Shown here piece after piece: positions 10,643 to 23,064 of a stretch of 64,000 nucleotides of DNA. Below the pieces are notes generated by a model. The model was given only the letters and a program-made list of their open reading frames with translations, searched no databases and was not told the DNA's origin. The DNA is from Polytrichum commune (Eukaryota > Streptophyta > Polytrichopsida > Polytrichales > Polytrichaceae). Position 1 is the first letter of the stretch; each line of letters opens with the position of its first letter. Position numbers and translations under genes: made by a program. The DNA is taken from contig OX485809.1 in the NCBI GenBank assembly GCA_950295325.1, positions 30,146,144-30,210,143 on the forward strand, given 5' to 3'.

Positions 10643-12148
10643 TATGAGCCCCAAAGGTGTGCTCACATGTGTCTTAGGATTAAGGATTGGTAGCATGTAG
10701 GATTTGATGGTTTCTATCAATTATTTAAAACATAAAAAAAGTGGGGTTGAATTTGTAGTGTTGATTATGCTTTAGGCTTAGGTATTTGCATTCTTTAGCA
10801 TTTTTAGTATGGGTGGATTGATTAGAAGGATGTTAGTGATTAGGACTTGTGTCTTGAAGTTATTAAGACCCGTGTTGGGCTTAGTGCTGGATTTTAGTTA
10901 GCTAGTTAGGAGAGCTTAAGTGTTACATTAAGGAAGGGACACTGCCCATTCAAGGGTTGGTCCACTGTTACCCTAGCTAAATCCGGGCCTCGGGACCCCG
11001 TAATGGCCAGGGAGGGCAGAGTTTCTCTCTTCTTCTGAACTTCTGAGGGAAGCGGGTTTGGGCCGCAAGAGGGGTAGGCCGATGTGGGAGGTCTCGGCAG
11101 AGAGAACGAGACGACCCAAGGCTACTTCACTCCTGAATTTTTGAGGTGATTAGTTCATGCATTCAGCAAGTCGGCATTGTGGTAAAAGAGAGCCGAATTG
11201 GGACCAGGGAATGTGAGAGCGACAATGTGGCTGGAGTGATGACTGCTCTTGCAATGCGGACAGCTGGGAAGAACCCCCGTGAAGGTGAGTGTTGAATCAT
11301 CCTTGCTCAAAGGCAAGCTCCCACAACCTAGACGGATTGATTGAGGGTGAATTTCATGGCATTCGGCGAGAGGGAGTCCTAGGAGCAGGACAATGTCTTT
11401 TCGGTGGACCAGCAGCGAGGAAAGTCGAGACATGCGGCAAGAATTGTCTGGTAGGAGCTGTGGAATCTGTAGGAGGGGAAGCATGCGTGGGCCTGCAACC
11501 GAGGTCAAATTTGAGGTGAAGAACTTCCCTGCCGGGAGGAGGAACTGCGAGGATTGAGAGTCTTCGACCTGGTGATTCAGGGTGTTGAGAATGTGGACGG
11601 AAGAGGGCAAGCACTGATCTCAGAGGGGTAAGGTTGACGGATCACAGGGAAAGCCGATCTGGTGGGAGTCGGGGAGTCCAGGAGGTGGCGCTTACTGGCC
11701 GAGACTGGGAAACAGGGGTTGTCCTCGAAGCTGCTGATAAAGAGGTTGACAGTCCGAGGGCCGGGATTGAACTGAATTAGGCCAGGGGCCTACCGAACCA
11801 GCAGAACAGGGGAGGGGGCGTTGGGCAGAACTTGGGCTAACAGAAACCTATCCTTCATTAGGCTAGGGATTAGAATGGATGACTTGGCCAAATGGACTTG
11901 GTTAGGGGGTAGGATTGGAGATTAGCGAGGTGTGTGTTGAGTTCATCGTTTCCTTAAGTGCCCACAGGGACACACAGTATTTCCAAATACTTGTTGCCTC
12001 ATGTCCTTTGATAAAAAGTGTGTGTTGGCATTCATTTGGACGGAGCATTGGGTTCAGTTTTGATGGCTAAACAATGTTAATTGGGTACATGTTAACCATG
12101 AACTCTCACCCGGACTACGACGCTGAGGGTGGGTGTTTGTGGCTGACA
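10643..12148 (-). mobile_element. LTR family 1, copy H (minus orientation)
   Basis: Read on the minus strand it starts TGTCAGCC near 12148, carries the family hallmark (CACCCTCAGCGTCGTAGTCC in reverse at 12105-12135) and ends near 10643 with CTCATA for CTCACA. The outer flanks belong to different sequences (a family 2 LTR on the left, a transposase gene on the right) and show no matching 5-bp duplication. A rearrangement after insertion, such as recombination between copies, is the simplest explanation. Confidence 0.75.
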
Positions 12149-14591
12149 CACTGCATTGCAAATGAAGTTTTGAAAACACCCACCGCAACAAATTCAACTA
12201 TAGTTTTGGGTGCAAGCAAGCAATTATTGGTCGATTATCTTCTCAAATCTCCCACTATTGGTGAAGGCCATCACCTAGTTGGTTCATCATAAGAGGTGGT
12301 CATGGACAAATTCAGTACTCTTGCATCCCCAAATTGTCGTAATGTTGTATCTGGATCAAAACGCTTTGTGCGTAGTGGAATGAGAACTATGGATAGTATT
12401 ATGACACTTAAAGATCATTCTATTTACAAGTTTGTCCATGGCAGTCGGTTCCCAGGGCAATCTAAAGACAAAGTGTTTGTTTTCAAGATGTCTGTAGATC
12501 TTCTAGGCAGTGGTGTGGAGCTTGTAAAAAGAATGCAAGTCGGGGGGACATGGAGAACTCTTGGATTATATTTGACCATGTTAAACGTCTGAAAGATTGG
12601 ACAACAATGGCTTGTCATGTGTATGATAGTCGATATTGTAAAGTGTTGATCATTGTGTGTTGTGACATGCAATCTGAAGATGGTACAACACAAACTCTCT
12701 TTTGAGAAAATTTGAATGTTGTAATGGCAGAGAATGGTATTTCAAAGGTAAACTTCAAAGGGTTCATGGTAGACAGTGCTCAAGCTAATTGGAATGCGGT
12801 GAGGATAATTTACGGTGATGGTGATCCAACTTTACACATGATCGCATGTGAGCGTACATGTTTTTTTCATTGGTCTGCAAGTTTGGATAAGGTGACACAG
12901 AAATATATCAAACCATCCTTGTAGTTTCAACACAAGCAAATATACAAGGATTACAAAGATGCAAAAACAATGGACGATGTTGAGACTAAGTACTGTGTCA
13001 TTCGTTCTTGGTGGTTGTCATCCGGAGTTGCCACAGAGGAAGGCATCCGCGGTCTTTCAGAGTGGTTGGGATTTTGGCAATTCCGTTACAAACAATGGGG
13101 TGGTCACATGTTACTTGTAAGTGCATAATACTCTAAATTATTCAATGTCATTGAATTTTTGTTGATTTATTTTAATTCTAACATATCTATAATTCATTTT
13201 TCCTAACCCTATATTTGTGTGTGCTTCATAGGATATGACAATCGAAGAACATGCAGAAATGCCAACATGTAACCTTGTAGAAACTGTACACAACAAATGG
13301 CTCCAACAGTCCGGCAACAAGATGACTTGTTTGTATGAAGCAACAGTGGATGAGATGATTCGTGCCTTCATGCAAATTGCAAATTATCGGGCATGGTTCA
13401 AAGGGAGATTTGATGGTAAAGGCCCGCATTCTACATCCTTTGAAGTCAAAGCAGCTGTTAGGTGTGGGGATCCAAAAATGTTGGCTGATGCTATGAAGTC
13501 TTACCCGGGGGCAGAAGGCGCCAACACCAGAGATTGTGCATTGGAAAAGTCCGAGCTATTTGGATCCACCAAACGAAAACTCAACCTTCCACCAAGTGCC
13601 GATTGCGACTCTCATCGACCCGACAAAGTGATTCCTCGTCCTAACACCCAGGCAACTCACCAACGCATAGAGGAATCGTTGAGTTTTGCAGAGCATGTTG
13701 TGGTTCATACTACATCTGCGTTAGAGACTGAATGTCTCGTTTCGAATTGGTACATTGTAAGATTACCACCCAACTTAGCTAAACGATGTTGGGCATTGCA
13801 AGCCATTACAAGGACTATGTGCAATGCCAAAGTCAGGAGCAACAAACATGGCACACCTGCACCAATATACAAAGGGCTCAAGAAGGAATTTCGTTCTACC
13901 AACAATGAGGAGTATGAATTTTGGTTTTACCCTGATGACATCAAGCGTTGTGTAAATGGCACTAAGAAAAAATATGTGTTGGATTGGCCTACAGTGCCCA
14001 ACACTTGGCCAGTGAAGATGGGTACCAAATTTATCAAGAGAGGAGGTGTTGGCACTGGAGGACGCCAGATTTCAACTACATCATAGGGAGGCATTGTCCC
14101 CTCGTCATAGGCTTTCAACAATACCAACCCTTCCTATCCCTCGCTCGCATTTTTGTATGCCATTGAACCCGGATGCCCACCCTACATTCAGGTTTGAAAA
14201 GTCAGTGCGTCGTAATCCAACAGCACTGACGGCAAATCACAAAAACAAATGGGAGAGCATTGGACTCATAGATGGTTACTATGTGGTTGGTATCACTGTT
14301 ATTCCATATCCAGGCTATGGAGTGATAATCAACATTGTCTCCAAAGAGGATAACACATACCGCATCATGATTGGTGATATCCCGCATTGCATGTGTCCAG
14401 ACTTCACAAAAATGTCTTCTCAAGCATTGGGAAAGAAAGGGAAATGGGTGTATTGCAAACATCTTTATTATGTCTTTAGATTTTTTTGCAAGGTGGATTA
14501 TGAGAGTGATAAGTTCATTCATGCACCTACATATACGTACAACGAGGTTATGCACCTACTTGTACTTGCTGGTGTTGTAGAATGTGAGTAG
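12149..14591 (+). pseudogene. Mutator-like (MULE) transposase with SWIM zinc finger, broken
   Basis: A DDE-type transposase would cut and rejoin its element's ends in the nucleus. The frame holds MVDSAQANWNAV (candidate acidic residue), FHWSASLDKVTQKYI, and EGIRGLSEWLGFWQFRYKQW (candidate glutamate), matching the layout of MULE catalytic cores. An intron at 13117-13231 (CTT|GTAAGT ... TTCATAG|GAT) joins the catalytic part to a long exon at 13232-14086. After a frame change near 14050 the C-terminal part at 14090-14591 has CMCPDF followed by CKH, the CxC...CxH pattern of a SWIM finger. There are internal stops at about 12290 and 12922 and at least one further frameshift upstream, so it is inactive as it stands. 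The 5' end is cut by the LTR ending at 12148. The family call rests on motif order, not on an alignment. Confidence 0.75.
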
Positions 14592-14844
14592 TTGTGCAAG
14601 TGTTGGTTGTAACTACATGTATAAAGATGTCAATAAATGACATGTATTGGTTTGGATTATTATAATAAAAATCAGCAATGGATTGAAAGTGTTTTAAATG
14701 ATCCATGGCAATAGGGCCCTTTCACTTGTGCTTCATTTAAAATATTGGCAATTTACATTTGGAAATATGCAATTAATTTGTCAAAATCTTGGTTGTGTAC
14801 CCTAAACCCGTGTGTCTTTACTAAATTTGGATTCATTGCTCATA

Positions 14845-14880
14845 TGTTAGTGCTCACCGCTCATAAGATAGCTTCCTTCT
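14845..14880. repeat. Element terminus with GAGCGGTGAG motifs
   Basis: GCTCACCGCTCATAAGATAG at 14852-14871 recurs at 18329-18346 (CTCACCGCTCATATGATAG) and in reverse at 28261-28310. The three sites share the order GGGA..G(CG)CTATC...TGAGCGGTGAG and look like ends of one TIR family. Here the site lies 260 bp beyond the transposase stop and could be its right end. Confidence 0.5.
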
Positions 14881-15432
14881 CTCGCTTACTATCATGTCCC
14901 TGACATCTCTAGCTAATCGTTCGGTTGCCCGAGTTCTACGACTCCCTCGTGCATGAGCACCCCCTTCCTCACTTCTAACAGCTCCCAGTCCCCTAACGCC
15001 GCTTCCCCATGCGCACTCGTTCTCGGTGGGAGCAGCGCTTCCGCCACCTAACCCCACCCCGCTCTCTCTCTCTCCTTCACCTTGCATAATGAGTTCCCTC
15101 ACCCTACCTCCCGAGACCCCTCCAACTTCCTTTTTTTTTTCTCGTGTTGCCCGGCATCTTCTGGGTCGCCCGAAGAAAAAAATGAGTTTGGCCTCCTTCC
15201 TTGGTTTCTCCCTAAGAAACTCCACTTCCCCACTCACATTAATTGCTCTTTCCTCTTTTTATTTTAGTTTATCTCCTTTTAAGATGGAGGTTGGCTTCAT
15301 TACCCATTTTCTTCCACCTTCCACTATTAATCTTATGGGTAATTACCATGTGAGACCATCCTTAGGGTTCACACCAAGGTCCTCGTAAGTCAATATCCTC
15401 CCTCCAAAGTAAAGTGAGCCCATAATCTATTG
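14881..15432. other. CT-rich intergenic stretch, no gene
   Basis: A CT-rich region with overlapping chance ORFs on both strands (14854-15388) that lack recognisable domains. Composition differs from the AT-rich surroundings. No promoter or splice pattern is evident. Confidence 0.35.
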
Positions 15433-15484
15433 AGAATTGAAAGAAAAAGGCAAAGAAACTAGCGTAGGAAGGTGGAACACAACC
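15433..15484 (+). repeat. 50-bp repeat shared with 7636-7688
   Basis: A purine-rich block containing GGCAAAGAAACTAGCGTAGG and AAGGTGGAACACAA matches the sequence just upstream of the family 2 LTR at 7689. Here it is not followed by that LTR, so it belongs to an older dispersed repeat. Confidence 0.7.
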
Positions 15485-15649
15485 CACCAAGATTGCATAC
15501 AATGAAGAAAGTGATTAGCTCCTCCCCTTATGTCTTTGTTTATATGTGTAGGTTACGATCAATGTTGACAACCCATATAGGACAATGTCACCAATTCAAT
15601 CTAACATTATCCTCCAATAATTTGGGCATAAAGTCAAGTTACAAATGAC

Positions 15650-15930
15650 GTGAGGGCATCACGTCATTTCGTATTTGGTCATGACACAACCATCACTAAT
15701 AACGTTATTGTGGTAATAAATTTTGTTATCACTTGATATTGTTTATATATCATCACCATATAATCAACTGCTATAGTTGATATTTATAGTCAACTTCTTT
15801 GATTGTAGTCGATGCAAACAATCAATTGGTGTTCATAGGAGTCGGTTCCTTACTCAACTACTCACATTAGCAATCAACACATTAATCAATTGATTGTGTG
15901 AACAATCGACTATGAAGTTGATTGCTACCA
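15650..15930. repeat. Subterminal-type repeat cluster (ATCAACT / AGTTGAT)
   Basis: Short motifs such as ATCAATTG, AGTTGAT and TCAACT recur about a dozen times in both orientations. Related clusters lie at 19816-19930 and 40555-40700. Clusters of this kind usually mark the ends of DNA transposons. This one precedes the methyltransferase-like gene and the 19.8-kb one follows it, so together they may bracket one element. Confidence 0.45.
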
Positions 15931-16194
15931 ACAATAATAATATACTAGACAAATGCATGTATAAGCAACAAACTTCCTATGTAGATCCGGATATGTGCAT
16001 GACGTAGGTGCAATGAAAAATGGGAGGATAGGCAACAATTGTTTGTATTAAAAATTTGTATTGTACCAAAGATATCATAAAGTTTTGACAATTTTACAAA
16101 AGCATTCATGTAAGTGATGCATGTTAAAATGATCATTTGTAAAGACAAACATTAACACATCTAGATTTTTGGTATAGAATCATGCTACACCAAC

Positions 16195-17650
16195 ATCTTT
16201 TGTACCAGCGAAAGTGGTTGTACCGTCGTCGCCACCGACACCATCTGCACCGATGCCACAAAATATTACACGCAATGTTAATTTGCACCTTGATGATATT
16301 GCATTAATTCTTAGTCCACCCCAAGTTGTTATTGCTTCAAATTCTGTTTTTCAATCTCAACATGTGGTTGTTGAAGTTTTTTATGGATCTAATATACATA
16401 AGGTTTCTACGTTTGTGAAGAACGAGTCCATCTCCAATATGTTGGAGAATGGTGCAATCGACAACCCAGTGTTAATGTCTGCATTTGAATTTGTAAAAAA
16501 TGTTAATGAGTTTAAACAACGTTATTTAATTTTCTATGTTTTTACAAATTTTGTGTTTGAAACCAACTATTTCTTGTTTATGAAATTCTAATGTATTTCA
16601 TTTTTATTTATAGGTTGGCCATACTTGCAAGACTTGTGTTTCGTCCAAAATTTGTAAATTTGGTGGATTTGATCTTATCATTGCGGATTTGCCAAAGGGT
16701 CTATCTGTTTCGAATGTGTCTTCTCCTCCATATTTAATTCTATCTTGGAATGCACACCACTCAAAGGACATAGAGGTTTTGTTTGAGTTTGCAAATGGTT
16801 TTCTCACAAATGATGCTCCATTGTTATTATTTCTTCCGGAGTTCAAAATTGTTAAGGATGATGCTAGGGCATATGCTACTTCATATGGATTTGCATTGAT
16901 AAAGGATTGGTGGACAATAAATGAATTGTCATTGTGTTTGCCAACATATACAAAACTTACGATACACTCCGATCTTAAATCTTCAAGTATTTTTTTTCGA
17001 ATATGTGTGGATTATATTTGTTGTTTGATATCATGACAAATAACTATTTTCTAATAATGAGGATACAACATTGTATATAGACTCGACGGTTTCAGGTCAT
17101 GATGTTCTTTCGATTGAAGCCCCGTCCACAATTTATTTTCAACAAAGTGGGTGGTCTATTTCCAATGCAAGTGGGGGCCCTAGATATCTTCTTCAATTGT
17201 ACTACGTCCAAGACTCAATTGATGTACGGAAATATCCCATGAAGAGGAGCACGTGAGAAAAACCCTGAGTCTTTGTAATTTCTTATTGAAGCATTGATTA
17301 AACCAAAAGATGTTGTCCTTGATGCTTATGCATCTACAAGTTAGACACATATTATTTTTATTTGTTTTTAAGTTTTAGAATTTAAGTCTTTTGTACATGA
17401 CCAATATGTTATAATGTACACGATTGTATTTATTGCAGGTGCATCTATTCATGCTTGCCGTCGTAGTGGCCGACACCTTGTTGCATTCGAGAGAGACTCG
17501 GCAATTTTCAACGCAATATTAGCCCCTTTGTGTGATTCATTGCCACCACCTATTGTCTATGGCTTACAATCAATTAGCATGACATACGAAGATGATAACG
17601 AGTCTATTCGGAAAGTTCCAAGGAAATCTCGCTTGAGTACGTAAGTTTGT
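16195..17650 (+). pseudogene. Beta-class (permuted) DNA methyltransferase-like gene, decayed
   Basis: Enzymes of this class transfer a methyl group from S-adenosylmethionine to adenine N6 or cytosine N4 in DNA. Four exons are inferred: about 16195-16520, 16614-16966, 17080-17339 and 17439-17644. Visible introns are 16521-16613 (GT...TTATAG) and 17340-17438 (GT...TTGCAG). The second exon has FGGFDLIIADLPKG, matching motif IV in position but with DLPK in place of the usual (D/N/S)PP(Y/W). The third ends KPKDVVLDAYAST and the fourth begins SASIHACRRSGRHLVAFERD, which is motif I with the glycines lost, then the GR..v..E.D step. Order IV before I indicates the permuted beta class. A stop at about 17270 and a frameshift near 17245 break it. 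The next neighbour is a TIR-like terminus at 18346, so the gene is probably transposon cargo. Confidence 0.65.
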
Positions 17651-17744
17651 TGGTTTGAATGATTTTAAAATTTTGGTTTTTCTTGTGGATTACTTAGTCT
17701 TCCACCAATTGTTTCTAACGTTTTTGGATATTGTGTGTAGAAAA

Positions 17745-17945
17745 ATGAAGGAAGCGATGTCCCCCCTCATCAATTGATTCTCCCTGTGTATGCCGAGTCT
17801 GAGGCGATACGGTTAGCAACCGTCATTACACCTCCAAGGCGAAATAGATCTAAACATTATGATTCTCGTATCTTGACATTCATGGATATAGAGGCAGAGG
17901 AATGTAATGTTCGTGTTTGTAATAATGAGGAGAATAATAAATAAT
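17745..17945 (+). pseudogene. Possible last exon of the methyltransferase-like gene
   Basis: After GTGTGTAG at 17733-17740 a frame reads on to a stop near 17945 with basic and acidic stretches (TPPRRNRSKHYDSR, then DIEAEECNVRVCNNEENNK). It follows the motif I exon by one intron-sized gap and could be the C-terminal tail of that gene. No domain is visible. Confidence 0.35.
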
Positions 17946-18299
17946 AGAATATAATAGAATGTAGGTGCATGAAGAGGTCTTGCACATGACTTGGTATGTA
18001 TGTGCACCATTTTTTTTTGTCAATTATCTAGTTTTCATAAAATAACCACTAAGAATGGACATTGATTTGTGTGACCATTGTCTAAAATTCCTATACTCTA
18101 ATGATTTTCACAACATCATCGTTTTATAGCTTCATCATTGTTTTAAATGTTCTTACGAATTGGAGCAATCAATTGGCAAGTTAGTTTTCAGCATGTAACA
18201 TGTGTTGATGTTTGAGCTACAAATATGTGGTAATAGGATACCAAACCCACGGTGATAGGTATGTTTCTTGAAATTTTCTCACCCTAATCCGCTCATTAA

Positions 18300-18352
18300 T
18301 TGTTGTTCACTACTCATCGCTCACTACTCACCGCTCATATGATAGCGCTTCC
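18300..18352. repeat. Element terminus with GCTCACTACTCACCGCTC repeats
   Basis: Imperfect repeats of CTCATCGCTCACTACTCACC end in ATATGATAGCGCTTCCC. The site resembles 14852-14876 and the reverse of 28257-28310. It lies just downstream of the methyltransferase-like gene and suggests that gene sits inside an element with these ends. Confidence 0.5.
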
Positions 18353-18386
18353 CTACCTCCTTACAATCGACTAAGGTTGACTTAGG

Positions 18387-19815
18387 TGTGAGGCCAAACC
18401 CACCACCCTTAAGCGTCCTAGTCCGGGTGATGGTTTTAAGACTCGCATGTGTCACACCAAAAGTAGCAACATAAGATATAAGTCCGATCTCAATGAACCC
18501 CCACTTCTCTTAAGTCATGATGTTTTATTAATGCAATTTTCTTGAGTGGGTATAGCATTGGCCGCCTCAAAGGTCCATCCCACGGCCTTAGCTACACATG
18601 CTCTTAAGGACTTCCCTCTTGAAACCTTAGTTCTGGCCATTGATTCTTCACTAGTGCTCGTCACCTCGCTGAAGTTGTGACTTGTTGACTCCATGTGATG
18701 AGTACACAAGTGTTAAAAAACACTCATCACTCTCATCACTTAGCGTTACATCCTCTTCCGCAATTCTTCGCCATTCACTCCCAAGTTCGTTCATTCTTCG
18801 CCATGGCACCCTTAAGTACTTGATTACATTCCCAACAACTTAACTACAAGTTCCCCCCTTTGATATCACCTTATGATGCCTTGTAGTCAACTCCCTAGCT
18901 AAATGTTCATTACCTAATTAGCATTAGGTAATATTCTTATTAACTAACTATGACCCAATCTAATGTCCCAGCTGTCTAACTTCTGAACCCAATACTGTAT
19001 TTCCAGCAATTAAATACTGTATTTCCAGCAACTAACCCTCTGACTAAATATTGTATGTCCAGCAACTAAATACTGTATTTCCCAAAGCTCTAAGAGTTCA
19101 ACTCCTTAGAGGAGAGAGAGCTTTAAACTCAACATGAATGTGGATGCTACAATTCTAAATGCCATGATTCCAAACACTATAAATATAAATATCATGAATC
19201 TAAATTTTATAAGTCACATACAACAAGCTAAGCTCTAAATGTCTCAACCAAAGACTACTTCTGACAAATGTCCAACTAACTTCAAGGTGAATTAGTCTTG
19301 GTCCTTCACCTTGAGACCTTGCACGCACATGTGCTCCGTTCTTGCTTCCCACACCCACACTTATAACACGTGGGATGCCAAGGAGCACGAAGGAGAAGAG
19401 GATGAGAGAGGGAGTGAGGGTTTATATAGTGAGTTGAGAGGGAGTAGGTGAGCACCCCCAAGGCTCAATATAAGCCTTTTGATCTTTTGCTACTTTGTAG
19501 GCTCTCATCCTATCCTCTAAGCCTTCAACTCTTAAACCAACAACTTAGGTCTTAATTCAAACATTTAAATCAAGGAGCTACCCTTGGTTCACCATACACT
19601 ACGCTCACCATACACTACGCTCACCTAACTAAGGAATTTTCTTCACACCCCTAAACTTTTAATCAACTACTCCACACGAGCCTAAGGTCTAAACATAACT
19701 TCATTCAAGCTTCATTTTTTTATTTTTTTTTGTGAATAATCATAAAACATCAAAACATAACTTCTAATGGTTTCGAAGAGTTAAGAACACATGTGAGCAC
19801 CATTTTGGGCTCACA
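18387..19815 (+). mobile_element. Solo LTR, family 1, copy B
   Basis: Starts TGTGAGGCC, ends GGGCTCACA, and is flanked by an exact 5-bp duplication TTAGG (18382-18386 and 19816-19820). Length 1429 bp. It carries the hallmark CCACCCTTAAGCGTCCTAGT near 18406 and a small tandem repeat at 19007-19082. No retroviral-type coding sequence lies beside it, so it is either a solo LTR left by recombination or a non-autonomous unit. Confidence 0.93.
19007..19082 (+). repeat. Short tandem repeat, four units of about 22 bp
   Basis: AATACTGTATTTCCAGCAA and close variants recur four times, with one unit separated by CCCTCTGACT. It lies inside family 1 LTR copy B. Confidence 0.8.
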
Positions 19816-19820
19816 TTAGG

Positions 19821-21096
19821 GTTATCAATTGCTTATTAGTAGTCGGCTTTCCTAACTAGTTGTCAATTGCAACATAGTTGTCAACTAAGGGCTATTGATC
19901 ACTAATTACAAGAAGACTACTACTATATGTCAAATGGAACCAATATATGTAGATATATATGTTTGAGTGATGTGTGGTCCAATATGGTTCCGGCAACGTA
20001 TACAAGCAATGCATATTGGACTATGTGCTTAAGTTCACAATTGGTTGCCATACAGGAGTTAAAGATCTTAGGTTGATTAGTTAGCACGATCAACGTGATT
20101 GGAAGAGCCTACATGATCATTTCAAGAGGACAAGATTCCTCACTTGGATAATGGTTGAGATATTCATATGAACTAAAGAAATCATGAGGGAAGTAGCATT
20201 TAATCATGTATTGTATATTTGTAATCAAACCTTATATATTACTACATAATATTGTACATAAGTATATGTCCAAGTATGAGCTAAATGACAAGCTCTCACC
20301 ATATTAGTAGGCATTTATGTGGTCATTCTTTATGCTCTCTATATATGTGATGTTCATTTTGGTGCATCGTGCATTGGTTGAATCCACAATGGGTTGGGAA
20401 AGGTACAAAATGTTCTATAGTTTGATAGAACCACCATGTAGTGTTTTTTTTTCCAAAAATATAATGGACTTTCCTTTTCCCGAGAACCTCACAAAGGTCC
20501 TCAAACAAGTGCCATGGGAAGAGTTTCTCCTTGTTAAATGTAAATTCATCTCATTTATCCAATGTGTGTCAAGGACTGTAATGCATATTTCTTGCAACAC
20601 TACTTGTGGCATGTGGCATTCCACTCTCAGCCATAGCAAACCTATGGACTAACCAAACCACAAATGATTTTAAGCAAAGTATGTGAGGCATAAATGGTCC
20701 TCGAGATATTTTTAGTACTACACACCGCATAGCCATCCCAATTTAGTGTCCGGTTCAACATGCTTGGTTGGATGATATTTGGATCATGGATCATGAGTAC
20801 TTGCAAGGCATGCTTGTTGAAAATATGGAGTATTGCTACAAATTGGTCATTCTATCGAACTGTTGTGATGCACCAACTATTGGATTTAACCCTTGGAGAG
20901 ACCTTTGTTGTTAAAACATGTGCAACTTGGCGGTGTTAGTTCACTGCTTTAATATGAGCAAACATGAAATAGTGATAGACATAGCTCGTGAATAGAATCG
21001 TATTGTGTGCAACATGTATTCCTGCTTGTGAAAATAAATATGATCACCATATCTTTATATGGTTGTCGCATCTTTGAGTTCAACTTTAATACAAAG
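19821..21096. other. No gene identified; subterminal-type repeats at the left
   Basis: The first 110 bp (19816-19930) contain TCAATTG, AGTTGTCAA and TAGTCG repeats like those at 15650-15930. An open frame at 20317-20652 (111 codons, MWSFFMLSIYVMF...) has a hydrophobic start but no family resemblance and overlaps two minus-strand frames. I treat it as unproven. Confidence 0.4.
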
Positions 21097-21742
21097 TAGG
21101 AAATCGAAATAAACCGGCAATACCCTTTGAATGAATGAATGTATTTATGTATGTACAAAATGTATGCATGTTCACATCCTTACACCTTTGGCAACCTTTG
21201 CTTTTAATTCAATCCACTTTGAACTATACATGAACCCTACACCTTGGTCTTGAATCGCTTCACACCTACTTTTTAAACCAAAATGAAGACCGTACACCTA
21301 GACACGAATTCAATTTATTGTCAATCAAGGTTGTCTAAGTGAACAGGATGGGACTAGATGCCAAAGATCTTGTGAATGACAAGTTGACAACCACAATTTC
21401 ATGCATGGCTAAACTGGTAAGTTATCCACATATTAAGTAATAATTTAAGAAAGTGTTTAAAAATACCCCAAAGCTTGTGCGGCAATGGATCCATTGAATC
21501 ATTTACTCACTTTATCAATTATTCCATCACTTTCTACCAAAGTTGATAGGTATCTCCAAAGACCACCTTGATTGTGAGATGTGAAAGCTTGTAAGCTAAT
21601 TAAGGGCCAAGTTCCATGTGCCGGTTCCGGTCTGTTTTTTAAATGGGTGACAAACGGGTGACATCATCCAAAAAATGGGTGATGTCACCCATTTTATGGA
21701 GGGGTACTTCTATGTGGGGTGCCGGTTTATTTCGATTTCCTA
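21097..21742. repeat. Inverted repeat pair, 23-bp arms
   Basis: TAGGAAATCGAAATAAACCG followed by GCA at 21097-21119 is exactly reversed at 21720-21742. The right arm lies inside the Harbinger-type element that starts at 21604, so the pair crosses an element boundary. It may be a remnant of an older or nested element. Confidence 0.7.
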
Positions 21743-23061
21743 TTTTCTAACTAAATTTGGTGAGTGATAAGACATGACACTTTATGAAGGTCACCGGCAA
21801 TGGAGGTCAACATCATTTAACTTTTCATGTTTGATTTGCACGTCAATTTCCATACATTTATTGAATGAATTCCAAATTAAGTGTTGTTGATATGCGTAGG
21901 TTGGTACTACTGTCATCTATAGAAATATGTATATATATATATATAAGTTGAAATCGTCATTGTACATTGTTTATAATTGATTTTTGATACATTTTTTTAT
22001 TAAACCCGACACGTAACATGGGCCGTCATTAGTACATATTGACTACAATTAAGATTAAGGTAATCTAGAATGAATTTAAAGTAAAAGCATATAGTTCATT
22101 ATTTTTGCGTAAATAGATTTGCAAAAATAACATGCGTTTACATGGTTTAGGGTTTGTTACATGGATTGTTACATGGTTTAGGGTTTGCCTCGTAGAATAA
22201 TTGAATTATTACAGTGGAGAGATTCCTCATGTGATTGTCAATATGTGGTTTAGCTTATTGACGCAATCCATGAATATTTTGATTACTTTGGCCAAGATTG
22301 GGTAAAAGGCTATAGCAGGACAACCTAATTTAAAATCATAATTAATTTAAGAACGTCAACAATTTTGATTAATGTTGACTACATTGTAAATTTCAAGTTA
22401 CACTAATTTAAAAAAATTAAATGCAAGTGTATGGACTATACCCAAGTGCCCCCGGTTTTGGTAAATAAATGGCCTACTCTTTGCCGGATTGTTGTTCGGG
22501 TAATTAAAGCGAGGCGAGTGGCTGTCAACATTGCATTACTCATACATAGAGATTTTTAAGTTTATACCCCTAATTGATAATCTAATTGTCAATGTAACCA
22601 CTACATAAAGTGAAATAATCATGTGTTTGTTTTAACAAGACTTAAATGTGACACCTAAATGATACCAAAATAGTCTTTTAAATATTTCATGAGTGTTTCT
22701 AAGAACATCATAAAATAGATCTAGATTCTAAAAACATCATAAAATACACATTCCCTAAAAGTACTCCTCAAAAGAAAGGACTTGAAGAACAAAGTGGCCT
22801 TTAATATCCAAGGGTGTACCCTAGGTGACCGGCCGATCCGGTCACTAGAGCTTTCTAACCGGCCCATGTCCTTCTTGTGACTGTTAGGACCGCCGGTCCT
22901 TTGGCACCCGTTCTTGCACAACACAAAATGTGCGACACCCATCTATGGGGGGTACCGGTCCTTGGGTGAGATGGATGGGCACATGGCACCACCCTCTTTT
23001 CACCGGCCCACCCATATATTAAAAAAAAAACGGACCGGGACCGGCACATGGAACTTGGCCC
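21604..23061. mobile_element. PIF/Harbinger-type element, non-autonomous
   Basis: The left end GGGCCAAGTTCCATGTGCCG and the following CCGGTCTGTTTTTT are mirrored at the right end (CGGACCGGGACCGG and CACATGGAACTTGGCCC). Both flanks are TAA (21601-21603 and 23062-23064), the 3-bp TWA duplication typical of the group. Length 1458 bp. No transposase domain is visible inside. CCGGT motifs are dense near both ends. Confidence 0.85.
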
Positions 23062-23064
23062 TAA

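Noticed and set aside
11155-11614. 151-aa minus-strand ORF and overlapping frames at 11.2-11.6 kb
   Set aside because: Open in several frames on both strands of a GC-rich LTR interior, with low-complexity composition and no domain.
14854-15388. 127-aa minus and 120-aa plus ORFs in the CT-rich stretch
   Set aside because: Mutually antisense, low in complexity, without domain or splice context.
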